Source: Euglena gracilis (Eukaryota; Euglenida; Euglenophyceae; Euglenales). Taken from it: 64,000 nt of DNA. Numbering within the stretch: the first letter of the stretch is position 1; each line of letters opens with the position of its first letter. The notes beneath the pieces were generated by a model, which had not been told where the DNA came from, searched no databases, and was given only the letters and a program-made list of their open reading frames with translations. Both the position numbers and the translations under genes were made by a program. The DNA lies in NCBI GenBank assembly GCA_039621445.1, contig CP154954.1:46045847-46109846 (forward strand). The letters are read 5' to 3'. Shown here in pieces: positions 13,089 through 24,000 of the stretch.

Positions 13089-13636
13089 GGGCATTATCTT
13101 TGCATATGACGTTTTGGTTTCATGCGTATGGATGCTTTCCCTTTTGACTTCCATTTCTCTCGCTGCTGTTGGTTCGGCACCCCTTTCCCGTTCCTTTAAG
13201 GAGGGCAAATCGGTCATCGGCAAAACCAGCCATAGTAGCATGTTTCCTCATCTTCGCTATCCCACCGCTCGGGGGGGGGGGGGGGCTTCCCTTGGGAAGC
13301 TGCAGACGAACTGTGCCACAAGTCCTCAAGGAAGTTCAACGGCCTGGAACGTAACCCAAACGGCAATTGGGGGGGGAGGGGGGACATGAGAGCGAGCCTA
13401 AAGGAAATCGACGAGGGAGGGAGTGACGCAGAAGGGCACACAAACACACACCTTTCGAGCCCATGCCTCGCTAGAAACAGTGCTCCTGTGATTTGCAACG
13501 TGTTTGGCTTGGCGTTGCTTCCTACTGTCTTTGTCTTATCAAAGTCGAGCACTTGGAACTAATTCATATCGATCCAATCTTGAGTGATTTTTTATAAAGC
13601 TTCTTTTCGTTCCCCGTGCATGAAAAATGGTTTTTG
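13089..13636. other. Flank of the SL-tagged element, no gene seen
   Basis: Contains a 13-base G run near 13270 and a GGGGGGAGGGGGG tract near 13370. The 3' end of the element above may lie here. Confidence 0.4.
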
Positions 13637-14254
13637 TCAGGTAGGCCGCGCTCCTTCTTGCAAAGGTATGAATGCATAACGATATGGTCCTCTTACGGGT
13701 GGGTCGGGTTGTTCCTTAGACCGAAATACGGTTCCATCATACCTGACAAAAATTTCCTCTCTTAGCTTTATTATTATGTCTTCCTCTTCGGATTCCGTTT
13801 CCTTACTCCCCTCCCCCTCCCTTGCAGTGATCATTTTGTGAATTGGTACCCGGTTGTCACTTCCAGGATGAGGTTCTTTTTTGGTGGGGGGGGGGGGCGA
13901 TTGTACAACGTTTGGCGCTGCCAGTGGCAACGTGAGTTTCATGTCTGTGTGCACTATTTTTTGTGACTGCCGAATGTCCACTGTTCTGCCAATGTCGACC
14001 CACTTTTCCTGAATGTTGGCCAGTTTTCTGGCGACCATCTCGTGAAATAAAATGCCTCCTGCTTGCTGTCTCATGCGCCTTCTCCAAAAAAATTCTTCCC
14101 TGAGGGACCGAAAATCTGGTTTTTCCCAAACTGGGACCCCTTCCAGGGGGGTGTTGGGTGGGGAGGCTGGTAAATCTGTTGCCTGGGGGGGGGGTCTTGC
14201 CATTGAAAGGGGCTGGGTTCCTCCTGCAGGATCACTGTGCCCAGTTTTGCCCAC
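13637..14254 (-). pseudogene. Continuation of the SL-tagged element ORF in another frame
   Basis: Includes RSLREEFFWRRRMRQQAGGI, LANIQEKWVDIGRTVDIRQS and an acidic ETESEEEDIIIKLREE segment, ending at 13637. It appears to be the C-terminal part of the ORF above after a frame change. No family recognised. Confidence 0.45.
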
Positions 14255-15404
14255 TGTGTGCTATCAAACATGGTGGGTTTTGTTGGAATTTTAAAAATGC
14301 GAAATGGTGGGCCTGGCCCCCCCCCCCTCTTGCAGGGGGGGCTGATATTGGGGGGCTGGTGCTGAGATCTTTTGGGGTTGCATTTGGCTGGGGGTGATGA
14401 TCCTCCTCTTTTGGGTGGGGGGGGGGTTGTTTTGCTGACTCCTTTTGATTTGGAGTTGCCTTGGGATGAAATTCTTGATCCACTTGTTTTACTGGGTGAA
14501 GGTATTGTGTTGAATTGTCTTCTCTTTGGGGGGGACTTTGTGAGACAAAAGGGAAAGCTGCAGGCAGAAAAGCACATTGGAAGGCTGACGGTGATGCCAG
14601 TACCACATCTGGGATTAAGGGTGCTGGCAGGCCAGGGTTGTATAATGGTGTTGGGAGGGGGGGGGCTTCTGTACTCTGGCCTGTGCTGAGAAAGGCTCTG
14701 AGGCTTCTGAAGAGTTCAGCCTCTCTCCTTCTCTGCTCTTCTTCTCTGATCCAATTCTTCCTCTGGTCATCTTCTCTGCTCCAGTTTGATTGCAGTGGCT
14801 GCTGAGATTGCTGGGGTTCACCCCAAAGGTTGGTCTGTGATGGAATGTACATTTGTATGATTGATGTGACAGATGGACATACTTGATTTCTACCCACTGG
14901 TGGGCATTGGAATGGGCTGTTCACTGGAATGCCCACTGATGGGCCTGACTGTGGAATGCCCACTGATGGGCTTGCTGTACAGGGGGGCCCCAGACTCACT
15001 TGCTGATGGAGCTGGGGCTGAGGAGAACTCTGTTGAGATATATGATAACTGGGTCGACCTCTCTGCCATGGAGGCTTGTAATCTCTTCCAAACCTTCTCT
15101 GTAGGTACTCTTCATGCTCTTCCCTCTCTTGCCATGTCCTCTTCTTTCTCTGTGAGCTGCTGTCTTGACTTTCTCTGTCACTATGTACAGGGCGGTCAGC
15201 AGTGAGTCGTTGTGCCGCAGCAGTGGTTAGCACCGGCACCAACAGCGGTAACAACATCTTGGCCAGCAGCTCCAACTGTCCAGTGTCCACTGCAACAGTA
15301 GGTGTACTTGAAGGGTTGGTTGTGGTAGCAGCTTGGTTGACAAGGGGTGTATTGTCTTGAGTCTTGGGGTCTTCTGGAGGGCAATCCGGCCCCTTTGCAG
15401 CCAT
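14232..15404 (-). CDS. Unknown Pro/Gln-rich ORF of the SL-tagged element, 5' part
   Basis: 390 codons starting MAAKGPDCPPEDPKTQDNTP. It includes a hydrophobic LELLAKMLLPLLVPVLTT stretch (about residues 50-67) and a charged region (KKRTWQEREEHEEYLQRRFG), then long Pro/Gln/Ser-rich sequence with repeated SVGIP units. No conserved domain recognised. Translation begins right after the SL leader, so this was the main ORF of the copied mRNA. The frame breaks near a C run about 14320-14340. Confidence 0.55.
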   Translation of the reverse strand: MAAKGPDCPPEDPKTQDNTPLVNQAATTTNPSSTPTVAVDTGQLELLAKMLLPLLVPVLTTAAAQRLTADRPVHSDRESQDSSSQRKKRTWQEREEHEEYLQRRFGRDYKPPWQRGRPSYHISQQSSPQPQLHQQVSLGPPCTASPSVGIPQSGPSVGIPVNSPFQCPPVGRNQVCPSVTSIIQMYIPSQTNLWGEPQQSQQPLQSNWSREDDQRKNWIREEEQRRREAELFRSLRAFLSTGQSTEAPPLPTPLYNPGLPAPLIPDVVLASPSAFQCAFLPAAFPFVSQSPPQREDNSTQYLHPVKQVDQEFHPKATPNQKESAKQPPPHPKEEDHHPQPNATPKDLSTSPPISAPPARGGGGQAHHFAFLKFQQNPPCLIAHSGQNWAQ

Positions 15405-15418
15405 GGTGATTATGCAGA

Positions 15419-15443
15419 CGAAAAAAAATAGACACTCAGAAAG
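15419..15443 (-). other. Genomic copy of the spliced-leader exon
   Basis: 25 nt identical to the copy at 33020-33044, also lacking the first SL nucleotide. It lies 14 nt upstream of an ORF start. Confidence 0.88.
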
Positions 15444-15586
15444 ACTCTCGCTTTGTGTTTCTTATATACACGGTGGGTAGCACAGCTTCGCCCGAACCGT
15501 GCCCCGGGCCCAGGGAAACGTCTCTTTTGGCCCTCGCCACAAGAGGAACCCCCTTGTGACTCCCTGTGCCGCCACAGGTCGCGGGT
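15444..15586. other. Spacer between the SL-tagged element and the DIRS element
   Basis: 143 bp. On the minus strand it contains TATATAAG near 15470. A GGTTCGGACTCCC string at its edge resembles a tRNA T-arm, but no tRNA can be folded. Function unknown. Confidence 0.4.
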
Positions 15587-15746
15587 TCGGACTCCCACGA
15601 CAGAGGAAGGGGGAGGAAGGGACCAAGAGGGCGAAGCACAAGAAGATGGTGAGGTCCTGCTTTCCTTGCCGGCTGTTCTGTTCTGGTGTGTTTGTGCGTG
15701 CGCGGGGGGTGCTTCTTACTGCGCCTTTGTTGCCGGAGTTGGCGAT
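15587..15746 (-). repeat. DIRS right inverted terminal repeat
   Basis: The outer part 15587-15650 is complementary to 15963-16028, and the inner part to the left ITR. Confidence 0.88.
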
Positions 15747-18700
15747 TATGAGGCCGCGTCCGACACCTTGGCGAAGCTGAACCGCCGTGGCTCCGCCCCC
15801 CCCCCCTCTCCCATGGTCGCTTGGTGGGCCCCCCCCCCTGATGGGGATGGTGGTCTCTTTCTGTGTTTCTGGGTGGGTTGCTGGGGTTGCTTGGTTGGGG
15901 GTCCCCTTTCTGGTTGGGATGTCTTTCTTTTTCTGCTGATTTTTTGGGTGAGAGGGTTGGGCTCACCATCTTCTTGTGCTTCGCCCTCTTGGTCCCTTCC
16001 TCCCCCTTCCTCTGTCGTGGAAGTCCGAGACCATTCGGGCTCCGCACTGCGAGATGGTGAGGTACTGTGCACCCCCCTTTGGGCCATAATTGTTTGAATT
16101 TTTGAAACGTCCCCCAGCCTCAAATAATGAGCTTGGAAGGCCCCAAAATTTTTCCACTGAACCAGCTGCTGGACTTCTTCCACTTGCAAACCAGCATTTT
16201 TCCACCATAAAACCCCAGCCCCTCTGGTGCTGTGGGGTTTCCAGTGGGTGGTGTCCACCCCCCCCCTCCTGCAGAATTTCGTTGGTCAGGGAATTCACCC
16301 TTTCTGAAGTCAAAGGTCTTTTGCCATCCAAAGACCACAACAAATGATTTTTGTGCCCAACCAGGTGGGCTGTCCTTCCCACATATTCTTTCAATAAATG
16401 CCAGGGGCTGATGAGGGAGGTGTGTGGCAAAACCAAAATCTCCTCCCACCTTGGGCACTGCCATCCTTTCCTTTGCAATAAAATGAAAATTTTTTCTCCT
16501 ACGAAACTGATTTTTCGCTGTGTCCTGGCTAAATCAACCCCCCTGTGGAGGGACAACAGCCTCCAACAGATGGTGAGCCTGTTTCTGAGCTCTTTCACCG
16601 ATAGGTCTGAGAGGGGTTTGGATTTCCTGATGATGTTCTCCAAGAAATCAGTGGGGTCCCAAAAATGGGCATACTTGCAGACATTGGAATTCCATTTCGT
16701 CTTCAATGGAGACAAAAGAGCGGAAAACCTCAATGACCCAAACCCTGGGAGTAATAAAACTGCTGCATATGCATTTCTTGCAGTGTTGAGGCTGTGGGCA
16801 GCCAGGTCAAGGATGGCCTCAGCCATCCTGTGGACTGTGCAGTCCTGCAGGGGCACCCCTTTGTGCAACAATTGGCCCATCAAAGCCTTGAATGCTGAAT
16901 CATATCTTTTGACATTCCCCAAATTTTTTATGTAAGTGTCGATACTGGACATCGAAACTTCCTGGGATTGTAATATTTGCCTGACACAATCAAGCAGGCC
17001 AAATTCCACCTTGGGGGGGGGCATCTCCTCCCCCCAGCAGTTGGTGAACAGACAAAACTGGGGGGTACCAGCAAAACCTTGCTGCCTGGCTGCCTGATTG
17101 ACATTAATTGGCGCCACCATGATGTCGAAGCCCAGTGGGGTACAATCAACAGACAATTCAGGTCTGGGTTTAGCATCAATCTCTGAACCCACTGGGGGAT
17201 GATGCTCCAGGGAGGGTTGGCATAAACTGGGGGGAGACCCCTTAAATCTGCCTTCAAGGCATCCACCAGCAAGGCCCCTTGGTGGGGGTATCGACAAATG
17301 AACTTGGGGAATTTTTTGTTGCTGGGTGTGCAAAACATGTCCACCTCTGGGGTGATGTGGTGCTTGAAAAATTTCAGAATCTGGTGAAAAATGTTCATGT
17401 TCAGGGTGTAATCCCCTGGATCTTTTTGCTCCCTGGTCAGGGAGTCTGCCAGTTGTTCCTTTGTGGGAACCCAAACCACCTGCAAATTGATTTGCATTTC
17501 TTGGCAATGGTACAGAAGGGGTTTTAGGATGGAATTTAGGTATGGCTTTTTGCCTCCCCATTTTGTTAAATAACTTACTGCCACCTGGCTGTCCACATGA
17601 AGAACAATGGTTTGTTTTGGTTTTGCCAAAGCCTTTACAGTTTCCGCTGCAGACATCAATTCTTTTTGATTGATGTGAAGGACATGCAGATCCCTCCAGA
17701 AATCTTGGACCTTTTGACCAGAATTTTTGTCCAGCCCCCCCCATTGCCAGGTGCTGCTGTCTGAGAACAGTTCTTGAGAGGCCTGGGATTGAAAGGCTCT
17801 GCCCACACCTGCTGCAAAAATGCCTTTAACTCCACAATTTGATCTTTGACCCCCTGGGGAATGGTTAGGGTGTGGTCCCAACCCCACTTTGTGTGCAAAT
17901 CCACCATCTTGCAAAGTTGATCTGTCAGAATTCTGAGAAAAGGCATTGAAACTAAATAGCTTCTGACTTGCCCTACAATAGAGCTGAGTTTTCTGCAGCT
18001 CATTTTTTGTGCTGTCAGCACCTTTCCTAATTCCTTTGTTAGGGATTTTAATTTTTCCTGTGGAATTTCCAGTTGGCCTTTTTTCAAATTGATCCACTGG
18101 CCCAAATGCTTTATTTCCTGTGTTGGTTCCAGACATGATTTGGGGAGGTTTATTCTGAAACCTGCCAGCAAAAGATCTTTTTTCATTTCTGCCAAATGAT
18201 GGGCTGCTGTCTTCTTGCTGGGGGCTAACAGCAAAATGTCGTCCAGGTAGATGAAAACTACCTTTCCTTCCTTCCTCCGTTTCCTGTCCCAGACTCTCAT
18301 GAGAGTCATAAACTTTTGTGGCAGGCTGCTTAACCCAAAGCATGCAGCTTGAAATTGCCACGTTTCCCCCCCCCACCTGCATGCAAACATGCTTTTCCAG
18401 GCTGCTGTGAAGCTTTAAATGGAAATAAGCATCTTTCAGATCTATTTTTCCACAGAACCAACCCTTTCTGAGATATGGGAATATGTTTCCCATGTGTTCC
18501 AGTCTGAACTTCTGGGGGGTGAAATGTTGATTTAACTGTCGACAATCTGAAATTAGTCTTTCCTTTGTCTTTCCCCCTTCCTGTTTGGAAATGATAAAAT
18601 AAGGGACAAAATGTTTTGCTTCCTCTGGGGGGATTTGCCTGGTTGCCCCTGCACATTCGTATTCCGTCAGAATTTTTTGGGCAGTCATTATTTCTTGGGG

Positions 18701-19720
18701 AGTTTTGAAGAGAACTTTTAAGGACATCTGAGGGGGGAGGGGAAGATCTGCCCTGACCCCTTCCCTTATCAGGTTTAATACCTCTGTGCTGGCTCCTGCC
18801 TTGACCCAATGGGGAATGCTGGCCTGCAGGGCCTTGTAAGGGGGTACCCCTGGGTGTAATGTGTCTGGGGATTCCACAGGCCCCATCACTGGGGTCCTTC
18901 CCCCTGGCTGCCCCATCACTGGGGTCACACCTGGCTGCCCCATCACTGGGGTTCTGCCTGGCTGCCCCATCACTGGGGTCACCTCTGGCCCTGCCATAGG
19001 GCTGTCCAAAGACAGGCTTTCCCCCTGAATTTGAAAGATTGGGGAAAGTCTGTGTCTGCAATGGGGAGGTACATATATAGCTGGGGGGTGTGGGCTGATT
19101 ACCTTCTGGGGGGGGCCTGGTGTAGCCAATCTTGGGCCTCCCCCCCCAAAGGGCTGATGTGATCTTGAATGCACTGGCCTCCAATGGCCACTTGATTTTG
19201 ATTGAAATGGCCTCCATTGGCCTTGAAGTCTTGATGCTTCTCCTGGCCTCCATTGGCCTTTTGCATATAATGGCCTCCATTGGCCTTGATATTTTGATGC
19301 TTCCCCTGGCCCCCATTGGCCTCTTGCATATAATGGCCTCCATTGGCCTTCCCCTGAAGGGGGTGTTGGTTGCTTGGATGTGCAGCTCCTGAGGGTTTTG
19401 TGTTTGAGAGAGCTGTGGGGTAAGTTGGACACACCTTTCCCCCGTGGGAGCTTTCCAGGTTTGGACACAGGCTGCCATAGCTTTGCTCCTGGGCCCACTG
19501 CCTCTTGGATGATGGCTTCCATAGCCATGATTCTGGGCCCCAGGCCCTGTCCAATGATGGCTGCCATAGCCTTGGTTTTGATTTGAATCCTTTGGATTGA
19601 GGCTGCCATAGCCTTTGCTTTCTCCCCTGAAAGGGGAGGAACGGAGAAAAAGGGGTGGAGTCTGTTGGACCTGTGATGGTGGTCCCCCTCTGTCTTCTCT
19701 TCCTGACCACAGTTGTCCAT
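15746..19720 (-). CDS. DIRS Pol: RT, RNase H, methyltransferase-like, tyrosine recombinase (frames broken at homopolymers)
   Basis: RT: FVPYFIISKQ, ERLISDCRQLN, KIDLKDAYFHLKL and, after a frame break in the C run at 18366-18376, IYLDDILLLAPS (about 18235-18260). RNase H: LHVDSQVAVSYLTKW (about 17580). DIRS methyltransferase-like region: DMFCTPSNKKFPKF, VDALKADLRG, VYANPPW (about 17200-17350). Tyrosine recombinase: an LLSLHRGVDLAR arginine motif (about 16535), HSTRGAG (H-x-x-R, about 16220) and the HYLRL tyrosine (about 16125). Frame changes sit at C/G runs near 18370, 17740, 17015 and 16260. ORF end is 15746. It would reverse-transcribe and integrate the element. Catalytic residues all appear present. 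Confidence 0.83.
15961..16063 (-). repeat. DIRS internal complementary region
   Basis: Joins complements of the right outer end (to 16028) and the left outer end (from 16029). In DIRS-1 models this region templates circle closure of the cDNA. It overlaps the 3' end of the recombinase ORF. Confidence 0.87.
18880..19010. repeat. Minisatellite in the DIRS gag-pol junction
   Basis: About five copies of a unit with CTGCCCCATCACTGGGGT. It encodes repeated DPSDGAAR or TPVMGQPG depending on frame. Confidence 0.85.
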
Positions 19721-19905
19721 GGTCCATGGCCATCATTTTTAGGGGGGGAGCCTGAAACCTTGAATTTTGAAATCTTTGAAGTACTGGGTGGTGGGGGGGT
19801 TGCGATGGCCACGGACGGACGTGTCGCTTCCGCCCCTCCAGCTTCTGCAGCTGCTGCTGTGTCTCCACCTTCCCCAGCTTCAGCTCTTTGAAATTCATTT
19901 TTCAT
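19099..19905 (-). CDS. DIRS gag-like ORF
   Basis: From ATG 19905 (MKNEFQRAEAGEGGD) with Ala/Glu-rich then Pro-rich sequence, a conserved DGHGPWT motif and basic RKRRQRG. The same frame and DGHGPWT motif occur in the deleted copy at 12411-13088, supporting this as the real frame although three frames are open here. The second half is tandem repeats rich in Trp/Gly/His (units with GGCCAATGGAGGCC, 19190-19350). Confidence 0.65.
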   Translation of the reverse strand: MKNEFQRAEAGEGGDTAAAAEAGGAEATRPSVAIATPPPPSTSKISKFKVSGSPPKNDGHGPWTTVVRKRRQRGTTITGPTDSTPFSPFLPFQGRKQRLWQPQSKGFKSKPRLWQPSLDRAWGPESWLWKPSSKRQWAQEQSYGSLCPNLESSHGGKVCPTYPTALSNTKPSGAAHPSNQHPLQGKANGGHYMQEANGGQGKHQNIKANGGHYMQKANGGQEKHQDFKANGGHFNQNQVAIGGQCIQDHISPLGGEAQDWLHQAPPRR

Positions 19906-20034
19906 GGAAGTCCCGTTGTTGATCTCCGAGAGTTGAATTCTTCCGTCAGGAAGTTGAAGTTCCGAGAATTTTCGTCCACTTGAGTTCGTAGAAGTAAAGT
20001 TCTTTCTCCTTGAGGTCGAAGGGCAGAAATAGGA

Positions 20035-20160
20035 ATCAGCCAACTCCGGCAACAAAAAGCAGTAAGAAGCACCCCCCGCGCACGCACAAACACACCAGAA
20101 CAGAACAGCCGGCAAGGAAAGCAGGACCTCACCATCTCGCAGTGCGGAGCCCGAATGGTC
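20035..20160 (-). repeat. DIRS left inverted terminal repeat
   Basis: The inner 102 bp are complementary to 15645-15746; the outer 24 bp are repeated in the internal complementary region at 16029-16063. Its minus strand also encodes an open frame (VLFWCVCACAGGASYC) that is probably not translated. Confidence 0.88.
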
Positions 20161-20483
20161 AGCTTATACTACGGGTGTAATGTACAAAAGAGTGATGAGA
20201 TGTACTTGTTCAGGGTGCGAAGGTCAGTGGTTAGTGGTTAGCCGAAGATGAGCAAAGGTCACCTTCAATATATATTGGGCGGGGAGGGGGGGATGTTTGT
20301 ACCTCTTTCGCCCCAGGATGGCGTGTTTGTGTCGGGTTTTGGCTTTTGTTGTGTTTTGCTTCTCTGCGCGTCTATGTGACCCCTTGATTTGTCTTTGGCT
20401 TGCCGTGTGGCCCTGCTCAGGGGGTAACCAGGGGTTAAAAATAGCAGGTGAGAGTTCAAGGTTGGTTATTTGGTTCAGAGTTT
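20161..20483 (-). other. Probable LINE 3' UTR remainder
   Basis: By the nested-insertion model this continues the LINE 3' UTR after the LTR element. No gene or poly(A) signal is recognisable. Confidence 0.45.
20480..20483. repeat. Target-site duplication (GTTT), left
   Basis: Matches 27814-27817. Four bases alone are weak evidence, but they fall exactly at both LTR boundaries. Confidence 0.6.
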
Positions 20484-21083
20484 TGTTGGGGGGTTTGGAG
20501 GACCCTGCTCGCCCGGGGGGGGGCTGCTTTCGCTGGGGCCACGATTTCATTTTTCCGGCCCTGGTGGGCTCAGGCCAGGGCCTTTGGCAAGTTGGGCCCC
20601 GTTTTCAAATAAATACACAGGTGGTAATGGGGGTGAGGTGTGCCCCCTCGACCCAGGTCCCCCTGTCTCCCCGCGTAGGATCGTTTTTAGCCTCCACTGT
20701 TTTGCCTTTTCAAACATTTGGATCAAAAGGTGAGCAAAGACAAACCAACCCTCCTACTTGGAAGCACACAGCAGAGCACAACAAACCTTGGACTTGAGAA
20801 GGTGGGCAAGTACCTTTGAGTTTAGGTGTTGAGTGGGACAAAGAATGTGGAAATGAATGCCTTGGCTTCCTGATGTTATTTGAATTGATCTTTTTGCTCT
20901 TCAAGTCTCCAATTGACTTTTCTTCTTTTCTGATTCTCAAATCGAATTCTCAAATTCTTCTTGAAATTTGCTGCGGTTCCAATTCCACTCGCGTGGCGGT
21001 TGACTTGCTTTGGAGGTTCCTACTGGGAATTTTCTGGGAATTTTTGGGAAATTTTTGGCTGCCGCCGCCAGCGGCAGCCGACA
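20484..21083 (-). repeat. 3' LTR
   Basis: 600 bp, nearly identical to 27216-27813. It contains a GGCTGCCGCCGCCAGCGGCA hairpin near one end. Confidence 0.85.
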
Positions 21084-21095
21084 CCCCCTCCCTTG
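21084..21095 (-). other. Polypurine tract
   Basis: CAAGGGAGGGGG on the minus strand abuts the 3' LTR, the normal site for plus-strand priming. Confidence 0.7.
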
Positions 21096-24000
21096 CGACG
21101 TTAGTCGGACCCGTTTTTCTGCCCCACCCCCCCGAACCAAAACGGGGAGAGTAAAATTGATTTTTTTTTTGTGGGGGGTGAAAATTCTGAGTTTTTTTTT
21201 TTAAAACGGGTCCTGTCGCTTTTTTTTTTTGAAAATCGGTGTTACGAGTCGACCCCCCCCCAGCCATAATCTCGGGCACCTTGGGGGACTCTGAAAAATC
21301 AGGTCTTCGGGGGAAGCCCCCCCACCCCTTTCCTCCGACAAGCATGGGGAACGGGTCTTTGAACACAAAATCTGAAAACCGATTCCAAACAAAACAAACT
21401 CTGGGCACTCCACCCCAAGGCCTATGTCCCACGCTACCCCCTTGGTGAAAATCCTTTCTCTTTTTTTTTTTGGCAGCTTTCATTGTGTGAGACTTCATTC
21501 GATTTCGATTTTTTTTAAAAAAAATCAGGGACTTTGGCCAACAGTGCCTCAGAAAACGAATTGTGTGGGGAAAGAGAAAACAGAAACCCAGGCATTCCTT
21601 TCCAATTCGGGACAGAAGAGGTAAAACGGTGAAAAGGTGATGGGTAAGGAAAGGCAAACGGTGAGGTGCAAAGGTAAGACGGTTATATGGGGGAATAGTG
21701 TACAGATGGGTGTGCGGGTTCGTGTGCGTTGTGTGTTTTGTGTGTATGCACGCTCACTTCCTTGTCATGCATTCCAACCGAAAATGACTGGGTCGATCGA
21801 TTTTTTTTTGAATGCAAAGAGAACAGGGCTTCACATTGGCCCTCAGCCACTATATCACAGGGCTTTAGTGCCCACGTGGCTGGTTTTTTTTTTCATTGGC
21901 CCACACCAGGGCCTGTGGACGGAGTAGGGGTCATCTCCGGTCCAGGGTCCCCCCCCCCGAGTTCGGATGCCTCCAAGCTGTGTTCCGTGAAAAAATGCCT
22001 TTGACCAATATCCAATAGTCCAAACCGAATCAAAAAACTGAGTTTTAAAACTCCAAATCGTTTTGTCGTCCACCAGAAAAATTATCAAAATCCCAGGTTT
22101 TTCCAACTCTTTGAATAAAAATCCTCCAGCAACAAAAATCATCAAAAAATCAAAATCAAAAAATCTGAGTCCAACACAGGGCTTACAAAAGCCCTCAACA
22201 AAATCCAGTCCAGAATTCCAACCCCTGACATCCAGCTGAGAACAACCAACCCAAACAAAAGCATCCAGCAGCATACCGTTGTTGAGGGGCCAGGCCATCC
22301 GGCCCAGCTTTTGGCCCAACCAACACACTGCCATGTAGCCAACCAATCCGGCTTGCCAATTAAAATTCACTGCCCCCCCCCAGTCCACGGGGCAATGGGG
22401 GTCAAATGACATGGCAAACTCAAAAATACTGAAAATCCAAATCCAATTTTCTCAGCCAAGGCGATTTTTCGCTGCCCCCCCCCCCCAGTCACATGGGGCC
22501 ATGGGGGTCACTCTGGCTTCAGCCTCCAAACAAAAAAAATCACAAACCTGGGCCGTAATATCCAAGCCGGCTGAAATCTCACGCATGTCAAAGGACGGGC
22601 CTTCACAATGTCGCCCCCCCCCCACCGTCAACCAATGCGGGGAGGGCCACGGGTTAAAAATTCCTGGCTGCAAAACCGGAATCCCCATTTGACGAAAAAA
22701 ATGGGAAAAATGGATCTTTCATCAAACCCCGCCATATCTGGGGTATGACCAAAACAGTCACGGTCACCAATTGATGCAATCCTGTCCCCACTCAAACGTC
22801 TCACAGGGTATCCAATTCTGAGTCAAAAAATTCCAGCCGCGAATCCAAAGCTGATTTTGATCCACCACACCAACAAAAAAACAGGGCTTAACACAGCCCC
22901 CCCCCCCCCCAGCTGCACGAGGAGGGGAGAATAAACCAAGTTCAACCTCAGAAGCAAGCAAACTGAAACTCAGCCCCTGGCACCATGGGATCTGCCAACC
23001 AGATTGTTGAGCCGGGCTTGGGCAATCGCGCCCGGCTTGGTGAAGGTCAGCCATTTAGACTTCTCCCCCAGCCAGGCGACTGAAGTCCAATGAACTCAAA
23101 CTCCTCGGCCAGAACATGAAATTCACCAATCAATATCCCAGCTTTGAGCTCCCCAGCAACTCTCTCCCCAGCAACTTGGGGAAAATGAATGTATCCACCA
23201 TTCTGTGACTCCACAAACAATCCACAATTGTGATCATGACAATGGTAAATCATGTGATTCAAATGCATGTGATTCAATTGCTTGGGTCCCACTTATGTCA
23301 TTGAAGTCTGTTCACCATCTCATTGAAATGTCAATGTCATCATCCCAGTCTTTGAAGTCATGTTGAAATTGTTGAAATCCTTGAATTCAATAAGTTCAGT
23401 GAAAAATCCTTGATAACTTGACTGCTTTGCTCCTTCGTTTCGTGATTGCTGCTTGAACCTGCATGACAAGGCAACACACACGCACAAATTCACCACTGGC
23501 AACACACAAGGCAGATTTCTGAATTTTCTCACTAAAATACCACTGAATTCTGAACCGAAACGGCACTTAAAATCTGATCATGATCCATCAAATGGGTCAC
23601 ACGAAAACTGTGTGAGCAAGCCTCCAACTGCAAAAATTGCCTTTGGGAATTTTGCATCGTGGGCCCTGTGTATTTCTCCCTTAAGCAGACTCCTACAGCT
23701 GAAAAAAAATGCAACAGAAAGTGTTACCCACAGATCAACAGATTTTCAGTGAAAACTGAACCAAATGATGGTGCCACTGATGGGCCCAAAAATGAACTTT
23801 CCTCAGGGGTGTCTTTTCCTCCTGGGTTAATCCACCTTGGTTCCCACTTGGACTGAAAACTGAAAACTTTCCTGAGCCCTTAGATGGGTGGCCACAGGGG
23901 TGTTTATTCCTTGCCTGGGTCTAGCCCCACCCTCGGAACCCCTCTTTGCGCGCTTTCCAAAAAAACTTTTTGGTTCGAGTGGTCAATCAGAGGTCTCCCC

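Larger units (their letters stand above)
13637..15443 (-). mobile_element. SL-tagged retrocopy or retroelement with a Pro/Gln-rich ORF
   Basis: Starts on the minus strand with an SL exon copy (15443-15419), then 14 nt (TCTGCATAATCACC) and an ATG at 15404. Its leader resembles that after the LINE's SL copy (CATAATACATGGC), so the two may be related. No poly(A) or RT domain is seen; the 3' end is undefined, in or beyond 13081-13636. It could be an ORF1-only LINE fragment or a processed copy of a trans-spliced mRNA. Confidence 0.7.
15587..20160 (-). mobile_element. DIRS-type tyrosine-recombinase retrotransposon, 4.57 kb
   Basis: Split inverted terminal repeats share 102 bp (20035-20136 and 15645-15746). 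The outer left end (20137-20160, starting GACCATTCGGGC) and outer right end (15587-15644) differ from each other. Both are reproduced as complements, joined head to tail, in an internal complementary region at 15961-16063. This is the diagnostic DIRS structure. Coding order on the minus strand is gag-like, RT, RNase H, methyltransferase-like, tyrosine recombinase. Integration is expected through a circular intermediate without target duplication. Confidence 0.9.

Noticed and set aside
15478-15610. Possible tRNA gene (GGTTCGGACTCCC resembles a B box/T-arm)
   Set aside because: No matching acceptor, D or anticodon arms can be assembled, and the string straddles the DIRS boundary.
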